The notes under the pieces are model-generated. The model was not told the DNA's origin. It searched no databases and worked only from the letters and a program-made list of their open reading frames with translations. Below are positions 18,687 to 27,245 of a DNA stretch of 64,000 nt, in pieces. The stretch is from positions 46,713-110,712 of the forward strand of contig NZ_JAIWOU010000003.1 in assembly GCF_021295395.1 (NCBI RefSeq), read 5' to 3'. Numbering within the stretch: the first letter of the stretch is position 1; every line of letters begins with the position of its first letter. Made by a program: the position numbers and the translations under genes. This DNA comes from Komagataeibacter sp. FNDCR2 (GTDB taxonomy: Bacteria; Pseudomonadota; Alphaproteobacteria; Acetobacterales; Acetobacteraceae).

Positions 18687-19487
18687 TTACAGGATATCCA
18701 GCCCGCCAGACGGCACCATTTTAATCCCCGCCGTAACCGGGATGCTGGATTCCCGCGCCGCAGGGTGGACAGATCCGTCAATACCGTTCATCCGGGCACC
18801 CAGCGGGATGAAGGCGTCCTCGTTAAGGCGGTAACCAATTCCCCATAGCGTGGTGAATGGCTCCTCAATTCCCATATTCCGCATTTTTTTGCGTATCTGG
18901 CAGATCATGACGTCAATGACCTTGCCATGCGGCTCGCTCTGCCCGGCGTAAAGATTGTCGAGAACGGCCTCCTTGCTCAGCACCTGCCCCTTTCGCAGCG
19001 CCAGCAATTCGACAATGTCGTATTCCCGTTTGGTCAGCGGGACCGGCTTGCCATCAATATGGGCTTCGCGCCTGTCCACGCTTACCGTCAGCCGCCCGAT
19101 CTGCAGGGTAAGGCTGTCATGCCCGCTGGCACGGCGGATGATGGCGCGCAGGCGGGCCAGAAGCTCCACGGGATCGACCGATGCTGGCACGCAGTCATCA
19201 GCGCCGACGGACAGGACCTCGGCCACGCCCGCGGCGGTTATGTCGCGGGCAATGATCATGATGGGCGTCGGGACGCGGCTGTTGCGGATATGGCGTAACA
19301 GCTTCACATCCGGGGCCACCTGCTGGATGACCGCGATGTCGTACTGGGAGCGGCGCAGGGTTTCCACAACCCCTTCCGGCCCCGACATCGTCATCGATAC
19401 GGCCCCTTCTATCGCGGCTTTCGATAATCCTGTGCATGGCCGTCCATCGCCATGGATCGAACTGTCACTGATACACAGTATCCGCAT
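18687..19487 (-). CDS. orphan OmpR/CtrA-type regulator with degenerate receiver
   Basis: 266 residues from ATG 19487, which has GGAAGAG at the correct distance. The C-terminal winged helix (KPVPLTKREYDIVELLALRK, KVIDVMICQIRKKM, LWGIGYRL) is close to CtrA. The receiver keeps its outline but has lost phosphorylation residues. Aligned to CtrA, the phosphoacceptor Asp is Gln55 (YDIAVIQQ), the conserved Lys is Ala102 (ADDCVPAS), and only one acidic residue of the DD pair remains. It should therefore act without phosphorylation. Rem of Sinorhizobium and FtcR of Brucella are orphan OmpR-type flagellar regulators in comparable clusters. A C-terminal extension of ~35 residues follows the wing. Confidence 0.85.
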   Translation of the reverse strand: MRILCISDSSIHGDGRPCTGLSKAAIEGAVSMTMSGPEGVVETLRRSQYDIAVIQQVAPDVKLLRHIRNSRVPTPIMIIARDITAAGVAEVLSVGADDCVPASVDPVELLARLRAIIRRASGHDSLTLQIGRLTVSVDRREAHIDGKPVPLTKREYDIVELLALRKGQVLSKEAVLDNLYAGQSEPHGKVIDVMICQIRKKMRNMGIEEPFTTLWGIGYRLNEDAFIPLGARMNGIDGSVHPAARESSIPVTAGIKMVPSGGLDIL

Positions 19488-19834
19488 GCTCTCTTCCGTT
19501 ACCCATCCTGAAAGCCATTCACGCACGGAGCATAGACCCGCTCGCGCGCATATCCATTTCTACTGCGCATCGGCAGGGACGCGCCAGACCCTGCCCATGC
19601 GGGCGTGGACGGCCGTGTCGAAATTCCCCTGCCACTGGTAAAACAGTATCAGCCTTAACATCCTTTTACTCCATGGCCAAAAAACACCTTGGCTAAGCCA
19701 TGGTCATCCCATAATCTGATAACGGTATGGTTAGGTGGTGTCTGTGGGCCTTCCACAAGGCGAAGACCATGAATCATGGCAGCGGCTGGTCTTTTCCCTG
19801 GCCGTGTTTTTTCCGGGTTTGAAGGACGATAGAG
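19488..19834. other. divergent intergenic region regulator / small gene
   Basis: About 350 bp. No gene is supported. Overlapping frames on both strands have no family signature. It is a likely site of autoregulation by the CtrA-like protein, but no TTAA-N7-TTAAC style CtrA box was recognised. Confidence 0.45.
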
Positions 19835-20083
19835 ATGGCGGATACTACAGCGGCTGCGGCGCTTGCTTCGAGCATGCGCACAAATACGACAGAAATTACA
19901 CATGCGGCCCATCGTGCCACCCAGCCCGAAAACGTGGCGAGCAATGGCCTGAACATCGCCTCCAGAAGCATAGACGGCTCCAAATCATCCATGCAGTTCG
20001 ATGCGACGGGACAGATCATTCCCACCGGGAATTCGGAGAAAAAAGGCTCCGCCACGCAAAGCCTCGTCAACCTGCTTGCCTGA
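19835..20083 (+). CDS. small protein of unknown function
   Basis: 82 residues, with AAGGA nine bases before the ATG. The sequence is rich in Ala, Ser, Thr and Asn, has no membrane helix or signal peptide, and ends in TQSLVNLLA. Composition resembles flagellar exported leader regions (Ser/Thr/Asn-rich, no Cys). No family was recognised. It is placed before the large exported protein and after the regulator. The reading frame is plausible but rests on start context and composition only. Confidence 0.45.
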   Translation: MADTTAAAALASSMRTNTTEITHAAHRATQPENVASNGLNIASRSIDGSKSSMQFDATGQIIPTGNSEKKGSATQSLVNLLA

Positions 20084-20256
20084 ACACGATCCGGCCGCGA
20101 TGAAGGCGGTTGCATTGTGCCCCTCATCCAGCCCGGCACTTCATGGGACCAACATTGAAAGCCTGCGGAACATATCAGGATGCCATGCGCTTGCGCCCGA
20201 TCATTTCACGACGCGATAGGGTGGCCACCGCATCCTTTCCTCAGGACTGACCATAC

Positions 20257-22869
20257 GTGTTTTCCAGCAGATCCTCAGGCGTGAGACGCTATATCGCGCT
20301 TCCGGTCATCATGCTTCTATCCTGTTCAGCCATCACGCCCGTCGTGGCGGCGGGGCAGCATGCACGGCCGCAGCCGCATGGGAAGCATCAGGGCAGGACA
20401 GGCAAACCGCCTGAGCCGACCCAGCCCGTTTCCGCGCCCGTTACCCAGACTGCAAATCCGCCCCAAAACACCAATCTCCCGGCCGGGATGCTGCCCACCG
20501 GGCTTCCGGCTTCATGGCAGGCCACGGTTCTGGATACCCTCGTGTCGCCCCCGCCCCCCGCGCCGGCAACCGGCGGCGCCACAACCACTCCACCCGCGAC
20601 CGCGCAGAAGGCGCCCGCGTCCACTGCGGCCCAGCCCCCCACTTCTGTCGCGGCGGGACCGGACCAGAGCGCGCCCTCCACCAGCCGCATCCTGATCCCG
20701 CTCCCGCCCGACATGGGGATCGCGGGGTTCCAGAGTGGCAACAGTTTTGTCATTGTCGTGGACAATGCCGAACCCATGGATACCAGCGCCCTGCGCGGTG
20801 ATGGCGTTTTCTCGACACTCACGGTCAGTACGCTGCCTGATGCAACACTCATCCAGGTTCGTCTGCCCGATAACCGCCAGTTCTACCTGTCGCAGCAGGC
20901 CGAAGGCTGGGTGCTGGGCGACCAGCTTCCACCGGGGAACGATTACGGAGACAGGCGCGTCATCAACCCCCGGCCAACCAGCGATGGGCTGCTGTACCCG
21001 ATGCGCCATCCGGGGCGTGTCCTCTCGATCAAGGATCCGGCTTCCGGCGTCCCCCTGCTTGTCGGCACATCCGCGACGGATGATGGCGGCATCCTCTCCC
21101 CCCGCAAGGGAGACGGGTACGATGTATGGCCCACGACGGAAGGTGTCGTCATTGCCGTCAAATCTCCCGACATAGGCATGCGGGCGACATCCGAGGGCGC
21201 TCTGCTGAGCAATTCCGGCAAGGCCATTTCCGATAACGGAGCGGCCGTCTATGCCAGCGATGTTGACCTGAAATGGCTCGGGCTGCGGAACCTGACGGAC
21301 CAGGCCCTGGAAAAACGTTTTCATAACGCAATCATAGCGGCCGCGGATTCAGAGCCCGCGCAGCATTTCGCCCGCCGTCTCGAAGCCGCGCAGGCGGCGT
21401 TCAGTCTCGGGAGTTTCGTGGAAGCACGCGGGATCCTGACCGTCGCCCTTGAGGACGATCCCGAAGAAATTTCACGGCCTGATGTCAAATTCCTGCTCGC
21501 CGCGTCCGAACTGCTAAGCGGCAACACGGATGGCGCCTCCCTGCTCAAGGGACCATGGCCGGACAACCAGCAGCGCGCGACACAGGTATGGCGTGGGCTC
21601 TATTTCATCGCCACAGGTGGGCATGACGCGGAAGCGGCCCATCTGCTGGCGCGCGATTTCACCCGGCTGAAGAATTATCCCCTACCCGTAAGCGAGACGA
21701 TCCTTCCCACCGTCGCCGAGGAGATCGGGCGCTACGGATCGGAAGAGGATCTGACGGCGTTAAATGAGATGCCGTCCGGCTCTCCTTACCAGCTTGCGAC
21801 GGCATTTCGCGAATTGCGCATGGGCAAACGTGATCTTGCGCATACGGCTTTCCACAAGCTGGCGACGGACAAAAACCCGCTCGTTGCCGAAAAGGCGCTT
21901 GAGCAGGTTACCTCGCTCGACCTGGCGGATGGCAGCATTTCGCCCGCCGCCGCGGCCAATGCGCTTGATTCCATCATCCCCGATGCACGTCTGGCAGGCC
22001 GGGAGGCGACCGTACGCCTGCTTCAGGCCGATGCCTACCTGCAGGCAGGTGGATGGAGCGACGCCCTTGCCGCCATCGACCGCGCGCAAACGGCCTATCC
22101 GCCGGCATTGGGCAGTGTGGCCACGCCGCTTCTTTTCCAGACCCTGGCCAAGATAGCCAGCGCCGGGGCGAAGGAAACGGATAAGGATAATCTCCTGCAT
22201 GATGCCGCCATGCTGAGGCCGCATGTGCCCGAATTGCCACCGGGGACACAAAAGGCTGAAATCCTGCTCGCCTACGGAAAGATGCTGCTTTCACTCGGAT
22301 TGCCTGATGAGGCCGCCCAGGCCTTCTCCGATGCGATCCCGATGCTTGATTCCCCGCCCCTGCGCGCCCTTGCCGGAGAAGGGCTGGCCAATGCCGACCT
22401 CGAACGCAGGCAGCCACAGGACGCGACAGAGGCACTGGAAAGAACGGATGATCCTACGCTTTCCGATGATATAAAAGGGGACAGACGCAGGCTACAGGCC
22501 CGGATCGCCCTGACGAATGGAAATCAGGCCGCGACGCTTTCCCTCCTCAAGGGGGATACGAATGTGGCCTCTCTCGACATGAGCGCCCGTATCTATGAAG
22601 GCGAGGGTCAATGGGGTGCCGCGACAAACGAAGTGCGCAGGATGGTGGAAACCGAAATCCCGCAACAGGGCGTGCTGACAAAGGCGCAGCAGGCCCTGGC
22701 CCTGCGGCTGGCGTCGGACGCCACCCAGGCGGATGACCTTTCCACGCTGGACTGGATCGCCAACCGGATTGGCAACCGGCAGATGGATGATAGTGGGCCG
22801 GTATTCAATCTTCTGACGAAACGTGACGGTGAACCGCTCAAGGTGACATCGAATTCAGAATTTCAATAA
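20257..22869 (+). CDS. large exported helical-repeat protein of unknown function
   Basis: 870 residues. The GTG start has AGGA upstream. An N-terminal signal peptide (VRRYIALPVIMLLSCSAI, cut near VVAA) is followed by a ~110-residue Pro/Thr/Ala-rich linker and then a ~220-residue beta-rich region. A ~450-residue helical solenoid resembling TPR/SEL-type repeats follows (e.g. ALDSIIPDARLAGREATVRL, KAEILLAYGKMLLSLGLPDE). Export to the periplasm is expected. The position between the flagellar regulator and flgBC suggests a flagellum-associated periplasmic or outer-membrane role, but no characterised homologue was recognised. Confidence 0.72.
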   Translation: MFSSRSSGVRRYIALPVIMLLSCSAITPVVAAGQHARPQPHGKHQGRTGKPPEPTQPVSAPVTQTANPPQNTNLPAGMLPTGLPASWQATVLDTLVSPPPPAPATGGATTTPPATAQKAPASTAAQPPTSVAAGPDQSAPSTSRILIPLPPDMGIAGFQSGNSFVIVVDNAEPMDTSALRGDGVFSTLTVSTLPDATLIQVRLPDNRQFYLSQQAEGWVLGDQLPPGNDYGDRRVINPRPTSDGLLYPMRHPGRVLSIKDPASGVPLLVGTSATDDGGILSPRKGDGYDVWPTTEGVVIAVKSPDIGMRATSEGALLSNSGKAISDNGAAVYASDVDLKWLGLRNLTDQALEKRFHNAIIAAADSEPAQHFARRLEAAQAAFSLGSFVEARGILTVALEDDPEEISRPDVKFLLAASELLSGNTDGASLLKGPWPDNQQRATQVWRGLYFIATGGHDAEAAHLLARDFTRLKNYPLPVSETILPTVAEEIGRYGSEEDLTALNEMPSGSPYQLATAFRELRMGKRDLAHTAFHKLATDKNPLVAEKALEQVTSLDLADGSISPAAAANALDSIIPDARLAGREATVRLLQADAYLQAGGWSDALAAIDRAQTAYPPALGSVATPLLFQTLAKIASAGAKETDKDNLLHDAAMLRPHVPELPPGTQKAEILLAYGKMLLSLGLPDEAAQAFSDAIPMLDSPPLRALAGEGLANADLERRQPQDATEALERTDDPTLSDDIKGDRRRLQARIALTNGNQAATLSLLKGDTNVASLDMSARIYEGEGQWGAATNEVRRMVETEIPQQGVLTKAQQALALRLASDATQADDLSTLDWIANRIGNRQMDDSGPVFNLLTKRDGEPLKVTSNSEFQ

Positions 22870-22935
22870 GAAGCTGTCAGAAGGTGTTTCCCCGGCAGTC
22901 CTTTCATGCCGGTCCTTCCCGACATCGGCGGCAGA

Positions 22936-23754
22936 TCAATACCCCGGAATAAAGTATTTCCACCCGGACAGATGGGGCATGTTCTGCGCCAGCAGGGTAA
23001 GCGCCAGACTAAGCGCGAATGAAGGGCCCATGGGTTGAACCCAGGCGCTATCGGGTCCGTGGAGATAGACTGGCCGTGTCGCCTGAATCCGGAAATGGCG
23101 CATGGCGATACAGAACAGCCAGTGCAGGAACGCGGTGATAAGGAGAAAGGTCGATATGTTCTCGATCCCTACCCACGCGCCACAGGCGGCTGCCATGGTG
23201 ATGTCTCCCCCCGATAAAAAATTGGCCCGCAGGGAGATGGAAATGAATGCAAGCGCAAGCGACATCACCACCCATGCGGCTGTCGCCCCAAGAATGGCCC
23301 CATTCGGGTTGCCCCGCATCATGCTGACCACCAGCCCCGTCAGAAGCATGGGAATCAGGATATAATTGGGCAGCCAGCCTTCCCTGCGGTCCAGAAGGGC
23401 CGCCAGACAGGCGAAATTGAGCGCAATAATATCAGCCAAGGCCGCAAGCGGGGGCATGGAGGCCAGAAGGGCAATGGCAAGGGACGCGGTAAGAAGGCTA
23501 CCCGCCGTTATTTCCCGCGTCCACTGGGGCACCACGGCAGTCGGCCTGCCCCGTATTCCACCAATAACCGGGAGCCAACGCAACAGGGTCCGATAAAGCA
23601 GTATCGATACCGGAAACCAGATCGCCACACCGATACCGGCAACAGACACCCCGCTATCGCGCGCCAGAATACTCCATATGATCATGACCACCATCGCCGC
23701 GGCAGTCAGGAGCTTATCGCCCATATTGGATCGCCAGTCCCCATTACCGCTCAT
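22936..23754 (-). CDS. A24-type prepilin peptidase-like membrane protein
   Basis: 272 residues, polytopic with about seven membrane helices. Two aspartates fit the A24 aspartyl protease pattern: the first in LLDRREGWLPNYILIP (D-x(6-8)-PN) and the second in FLSGGDITM (GxGDxxM). Such enzymes cleave the leader of type IV pilin or Flp pilin precursors (TadV/CpaA-like) at the inner membrane. No pilin or tad genes occur in the window. An inserted or extended C-terminal ~90 residues contains extra hydrophobic stretches. The start could be the internal ATG at 23724. Confidence 0.72.
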   Translation of the reverse strand: MSGNGDWRSNMGDKLLTAAAMVVMIIWSILARDSGVSVAGIGVAIWFPVSILLYRTLLRWLPVIGGIRGRPTAVVPQWTREITAGSLLTASLAIALLASMPPLAALADIIALNFACLAALLDRREGWLPNYILIPMLLTGLVVSMMRGNPNGAILGATAAWVVMSLALAFISISLRANFLSGGDITMAAACGAWVGIENISTFLLITAFLHWLFCIAMRHFRIQATRPVYLHGPDSAWVQPMGPSFALSLALTLLAQNMPHLSGWKYFIPGY

Positions 23755-23968
23755 GCTGATGAGCTGTGTCAGTTGCGAATATGATTAGCCATAACGTCGG
23801 GATGGCTGAAAGTCATGGCTTGATGGCGATGAATTTGACGATAGTCTTGCGTCTTTCAGGAAACTATGGCTATCAGATCAATTGGTCGCTACCTTGGCGA
23901 CAGGGTCAGCATGTTGTGCCGATGCCATCGCGGGCATCAGATTGGAACGGAAAAGGAGCCGACATCGT

Positions 23969-24382
23969 ATGCTGGAAGCATTGTCATCCGCTGCGGGATC
24001 AGCCCATGGTGGAACGGATCTGTTCAATCTGGCCGAACGCAGGCTGAGCTGGCTCGAAAGCCGTGAATCCACGCTTGCCGGCAATGTCGCCAATGCCAAC
24101 ACGCCCGGCTATGTGCCAAAGGACAGCGCCCCGTTCCAGGGCGTCCTGCAGACACAGATGACCATGATGCTTGCCCAGACTGAACCGGGACATATGGCCG
24201 GACATGTGGAAGGCACCAGGTCGAGCCGCTCCGATGGCAGCACGTCGCCTGACAAGAATGAGGTCACGCTTGAGGACGAGCTTGAAAAGATAGCTTCCAC
24301 CAACGACGATCAGCTTTTCGCAACGACGGTGTACACGCGTTACATGTCGATGTTCTCGACGGCGCTGGGAACGTCCTCTTAA
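23969..24382 (+). CDS. flgB: flagellar proximal rod protein FlgB
   Basis: 137 residues from ATG 23969, preceded by AAAAGGAG. The frame extends upstream but without coding character. FlgB features are present: RRLSWLESRESTLAGNVANANTPGY at the N-terminus, the shared axial-protein motif, and a C-terminal helix LFATTVYTRYMSMFSTALG. It forms part of the proximal rod in the periplasm. It is followed 16 bp later by flgC, the usual operon order. fliE, which normally follows flgC, is not here. Confidence 0.95.
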   Translation: MLEALSSAAGSAHGGTDLFNLAERRLSWLESRESTLAGNVANANTPGYVPKDSAPFQGVLQTQMTMMLAQTEPGHMAGHVEGTRSSRSDGSTSPDKNEVTLEDELEKIASTNDDQLFATTVYTRYMSMFSTALGTSS

Positions 24383-24397
24383 TAGCGGGAGCGGAAT

Positions 24398-24805
24398 ATG
24401 GACTTCTCAAATACCCTGGAAGTATCCGCCGATGGCATGCGCGCGCAGTCGGAGCGGCTGCGTATTGCAGCAGAGAACCTTGCCAATAAGGACACGACCG
24501 GCTCAACCCCCGGAGCCGACCCGTATCGACGCAAAACGGTTACATTCAAGGAAAGCCTGGACCACGCAAGCGGTACCTCCACCGTGAAGATCAAGGAAAT
24601 CGGGCACGATAACACCCCCTTTGAAACCCGGTATGACCCCTCGCATCCGGCCGCGGATTCAAAAGGCTACGTCAAGGTATCGAATGTGAATTCGATGATG
24701 GAAATCATGGATACCCATGAAGCCCAGCATTCATATGAAGCCAACCTCAATACCCTGCAGATCACCCGCACCATGATGACGCGCACCATCAACCTCATGA
24801 AATAA
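24398..24805 (+). CDS. flgC: flagellar proximal rod protein FlgC
   Basis: 135 residues. The N-terminal motif ADGMRAQSERLRIAAENLAN matches FlgC, followed by PYRRKTVTF. The C-terminal VSNVNSMMEIMDTHEAQHSYEAN ends in the axial helix ITRTMMTRTINLMK. It polymerises with FlgB in the rod. It has a good ribosome site, GGGAGCGGAAT. Confidence 0.96.
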   Translation: MDFSNTLEVSADGMRAQSERLRIAAENLANKDTTGSTPGADPYRRKTVTFKESLDHASGTSTVKIKEIGHDNTPFETRYDPSHPAADSKGYVKVSNVNSMMEIMDTHEAQHSYEANLNTLQITRTMMTRTINLMK

Positions 24806-24828
24806 AAGGGAAGTTCACCCGCTCCCTT
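24806..24828 (+). terminator. weak hairpin after flgC
   Basis: AAGGGA (24806-24811) can pair with TCCCTT (24823-24828), a short stem just after the flgC stop. It has no proper T-run and may be only partly effective. Confidence 0.35.
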
Positions 24829-25051
24829 ATTCACAATACCCGTATGGCAGGTTTCAGGGCCGCATGAAGCATGCCAGCGGCAGAGATGCTATTCTTGTAT
24901 CTTTTTGATACCATCAAAAACTATTCTTCCAGCATTTATTGTCATAATATTGCATTAATGATTTAGCGCAGGGCTGGTCATGATTGTCGGTCAGGTATAA
25001 AATACCCGTCGCGTGTAACACGGTATTCCATAACGGACGGCAAATGGTGCG

Positions 25052-25453
25052 ATGATGATTCACCCCGCGATGAAAGCTTATCAGAGCATTGCGCAGTTTT
25101 CCCTAACGGGACGCGAAGCCGACGCAGCATGTTTTAGAATGCTGATCGATGAGCTTGAGGCGGCGGCTTCAAGTCCAGACCAGAATGTGCGCAGAAAAGC
25201 TCTCTCCAAGCATCAGAACCTATGGTCGATGATCATGAAGGCGAATACCCTGGATACAGGCGTTGTATCCTTGGAGGATCGCGAGCTTTTCGTTGCCCTG
25301 GCGGATAAAGCCCAGAAATACGGTATTCTGGCTACCCTGCACCCGCAACTCTCCCTTTCCCCCCTTATCCAGATTGCACAGGATATTCTTGAAGGTCTGG
25401 AATCCGCTCCTGCCGAGAGTGAACCGGTATTTGGCACAGACACCATGTTTTAG
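25052..25453 (+). CDS. flaF: flagellar biosynthesis regulator FlaF
   Basis: 133 residues. FlaF signatures: MKAYQSIAQFSLTGREADA at the start, then RRKALSKHQNLWSMIMKAN in the centre, which is diagnostic of the family. FlaF and FlbT act as opposing post-transcriptional regulators of flagellin in alphaproteobacteria, and FlaF also aids flagellin secretion. Neither flbT nor flagellin follows. The gene is instead followed by AT-rich glycan genes, a break in the usual order. ATG 25055 is an equally good start. Confidence 0.9.
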   Translation: MMIHPAMKAYQSIAQFSLTGREADAACFRMLIDELEAAASSPDQNVRRKALSKHQNLWSMIMKANTLDTGVVSLEDRELFVALADKAQKYGILATLHPQLSLSPLIQIAQDILEGLESAPAESEPVFGTDTMF

Positions 25454-25459
25454 GTGCCA

Positions 25460-25483
25460 GATCAGGGATGACCATCCCTGATC
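25460..25483. terminator. strong hairpin terminator after flaF
   Basis: Perfect 11 bp arms GATCAGGGATG (25460-25470) and CATCCCTGATC (25473-25483) with a two-base loop, 7 bp after the flaF stop, followed by GTTATT. Confidence 0.7.
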
Positions 25484-25805
25484 GTTATTGCCAGAGCGTA
25501 GTCGCTGCATGATGAATCCATGAATTGATGGTTCTGTCAGGTTACCCAACGAGCGGACCTGAAAAAGGATTAATCAGTTCTCCCACCGAGTGATTTGGTG
25601 ATGACTGCAGGATTCAGCCTTGGTTGGGCTCAACACTGCATGCAATGGGTATAATGTTCTTTTTATGTTCGCGAATCTCCATGTGAAATTATCCTGCCTA
25701 CTGGACCACAATCTTATAACAACCTATTCCAGATAAACGGTCTCCATTAATCCGGGACGCTCACAACGGTTCACCTCGTCGATAGAGAAGGCTATTCCCA
25801 CCATT
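25484..25805. other. intergenic region before the AT-rich glycan genes
   Basis: About 320 bp with composition moving from GC-rich to AT-rich. No gene is supported. It probably carries the promoter of the TagF-like gene and the left border of the transferred segment. Confidence 0.5.
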
Positions 25806-26930
25806 ATGAAAGTTGCATTTCTTTACATTGCAGAAGCCTACCAATGCTATCATGGTGCATCAATAGCATCTGAACTGTCCCATTATCCGGATATTGAGAT
25901 TGTAATATACTACAATGATCCAGCCTGTTTGCCTCATTTGAAAGCTCTCGAGCGAGGAGCGAATACAAGAAATATAAAATATAAAAGATTGCGTAGATCC
26001 CCTTTTATTACTATCGCACAATCTATAAAAAAAGCTGGGCTTCTTAAGCCCCATATTATGAAATATAATGCTGAGGAACTGAACCAATACGATGCCATAG
26101 TTGCTGTTGAATATACGGCGGCATGGCTGCGTGATTTTGGTGTTACGCATCCCAAGCTCATCTTAAACCCACATGGCTTTGGTGATCGCAAGAATCCAAC
26201 GGATGCACTCATGCCAGATTTCGATCTGGTTCTCGTTGCTGGACAACGGATGGCTGCTGATTTCCTGAAGCGCAAACTCATACGACCTGATGGCTATGCC
26301 GTTACAGGTTACGTAAAATATGACATGTGCGAGGGGTGGCACGATCAGCGCAAGTCATTATTTCCCAACAAAAAGCCTATTGTCATATACAATCCACATT
26401 ATGAGACTGGGTTCAATTCCATGCCAAGGTTTCTTGAAACCATGCTGGAAGATTTCAGGAAACAAAGTGATTTCAATCTGATTGTTGCGCCCCATATCAA
26501 AATGTATCGACGCAGTTATGGTATTGCGCCCAGACTGCTGGAAATGAAACGCGGACCAAATATACTGATCGATACGCGGTCAAAAAACCTACTGGATATG
26601 ACATATACGACTGCCGCAGATATTTATGTGGGTGACCTGAGTAGTCAGGTCTATGAATTCCTGATGCGGCCACGTCCTTGCGTGTTTCTCAATACCGCAC
26701 AGGTTAAATGGCGCGACAACCCCTTCTTCCAACACTGGCAGTTAGGTGATGTGGTTGATGACCCGAAAGATCTTATGGCTGCAATAAAGGCAGCTCCATC
26801 GCGCCATTATCTTTACCGGAATTTACAAAAAGAAATGGCTGAACGTACGCTAGGCCAGATGGAGACAGGTGCATCACGGCGATGTGCCAAAATAATAATG
26901 GATTTCCTTCATAAAGAAAAATCTACATAA
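25806..26930 (+). CDS. TagB/TagF-like polyol-phosphate or glycosyl transferase
   Basis: 374 residues. The pattern resembles CDP-glycerol glycerophosphotransferases. An N-terminal Rossmann-like half (MKVAFLYIAEAYQ) is followed by IVIYNPHYETG near 200 and FNLIVAPHIKMY near 238. The donor-site segment YVGDLSSQVYEFLMRPRPCVFLN near 280-300 corresponds to SDYSS-x-x-x-DF in TagF. It lacks a membrane helix and should act at the cytoplasmic membrane face. Composition is far more AT-rich than the flagellar genes, which points to transfer. The position after flaF suggests modification of flagellin or of a surface glycan, but the acceptor is unknown. Confidence 0.7.
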   Translation: MKVAFLYIAEAYQCYHGASIASELSHYPDIEIVIYYNDPACLPHLKALERGANTRNIKYKRLRRSPFITIAQSIKKAGLLKPHIMKYNAEELNQYDAIVAVEYTAAWLRDFGVTHPKLILNPHGFGDRKNPTDALMPDFDLVLVAGQRMAADFLKRKLIRPDGYAVTGYVKYDMCEGWHDQRKSLFPNKKPIVIYNPHYETGFNSMPRFLETMLEDFRKQSDFNLIVAPHIKMYRRSYGIAPRLLEMKRGPNILIDTRSKNLLDMTYTTAADIYVGDLSSQVYEFLMRPRPCVFLNTAQVKWRDNPFFQHWQLGDVVDDPKDLMAAIKAAPSRHYLYRNLQKEMAERTLGQMETGASRRCAKIIMDFLHKEKST

Positions 26931-27245
26931 ATATATATCTATTACTGTACAAAATCATGAAAATTATTTCTCATGAGTCCAATCGAAGTATTCCTCCATA
27001 GCGCGACGACCGGTGGCTATCCGATCGCATGGACCTTCGCCACGATCAGGCCCCCGTTGCGAAAGTCTACAGAGCAATGCGTTAGGGTGACGTGATATAC
27101 TTCGTATACTTATCATAACGCAAGATGATGGGTTTTTTCAATGTGGACAGAAGGTCACGTTGACCTGAAGATGTTTGTAAATATTTATTTATATACTATT
27201 TGATATTTTATTGTATATTGATGAAAGCCGCTAGAGGAGCATACA
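26931..27245. other. intergenic region with possible gene remnant
   Basis: About 315 bp. A GC-richer patch at ~26960-27060 has a minus-strand frame reading ATGRRAMEEYFDWTHEK before a stop. This resembles a glycosyltransferase C-terminal helix and may be a decayed gene end. The rest is AT-rich. AGAGGAG at ~27233-27239 is the ribosome site of the next gene. Confidence 0.35.

Noticed and set aside
25586..25599. GTGATTTGGTGATG resembling the iteron word
   Set aside because: Single, isolated occurrence far from repA without the GAT flank. Treated as chance.
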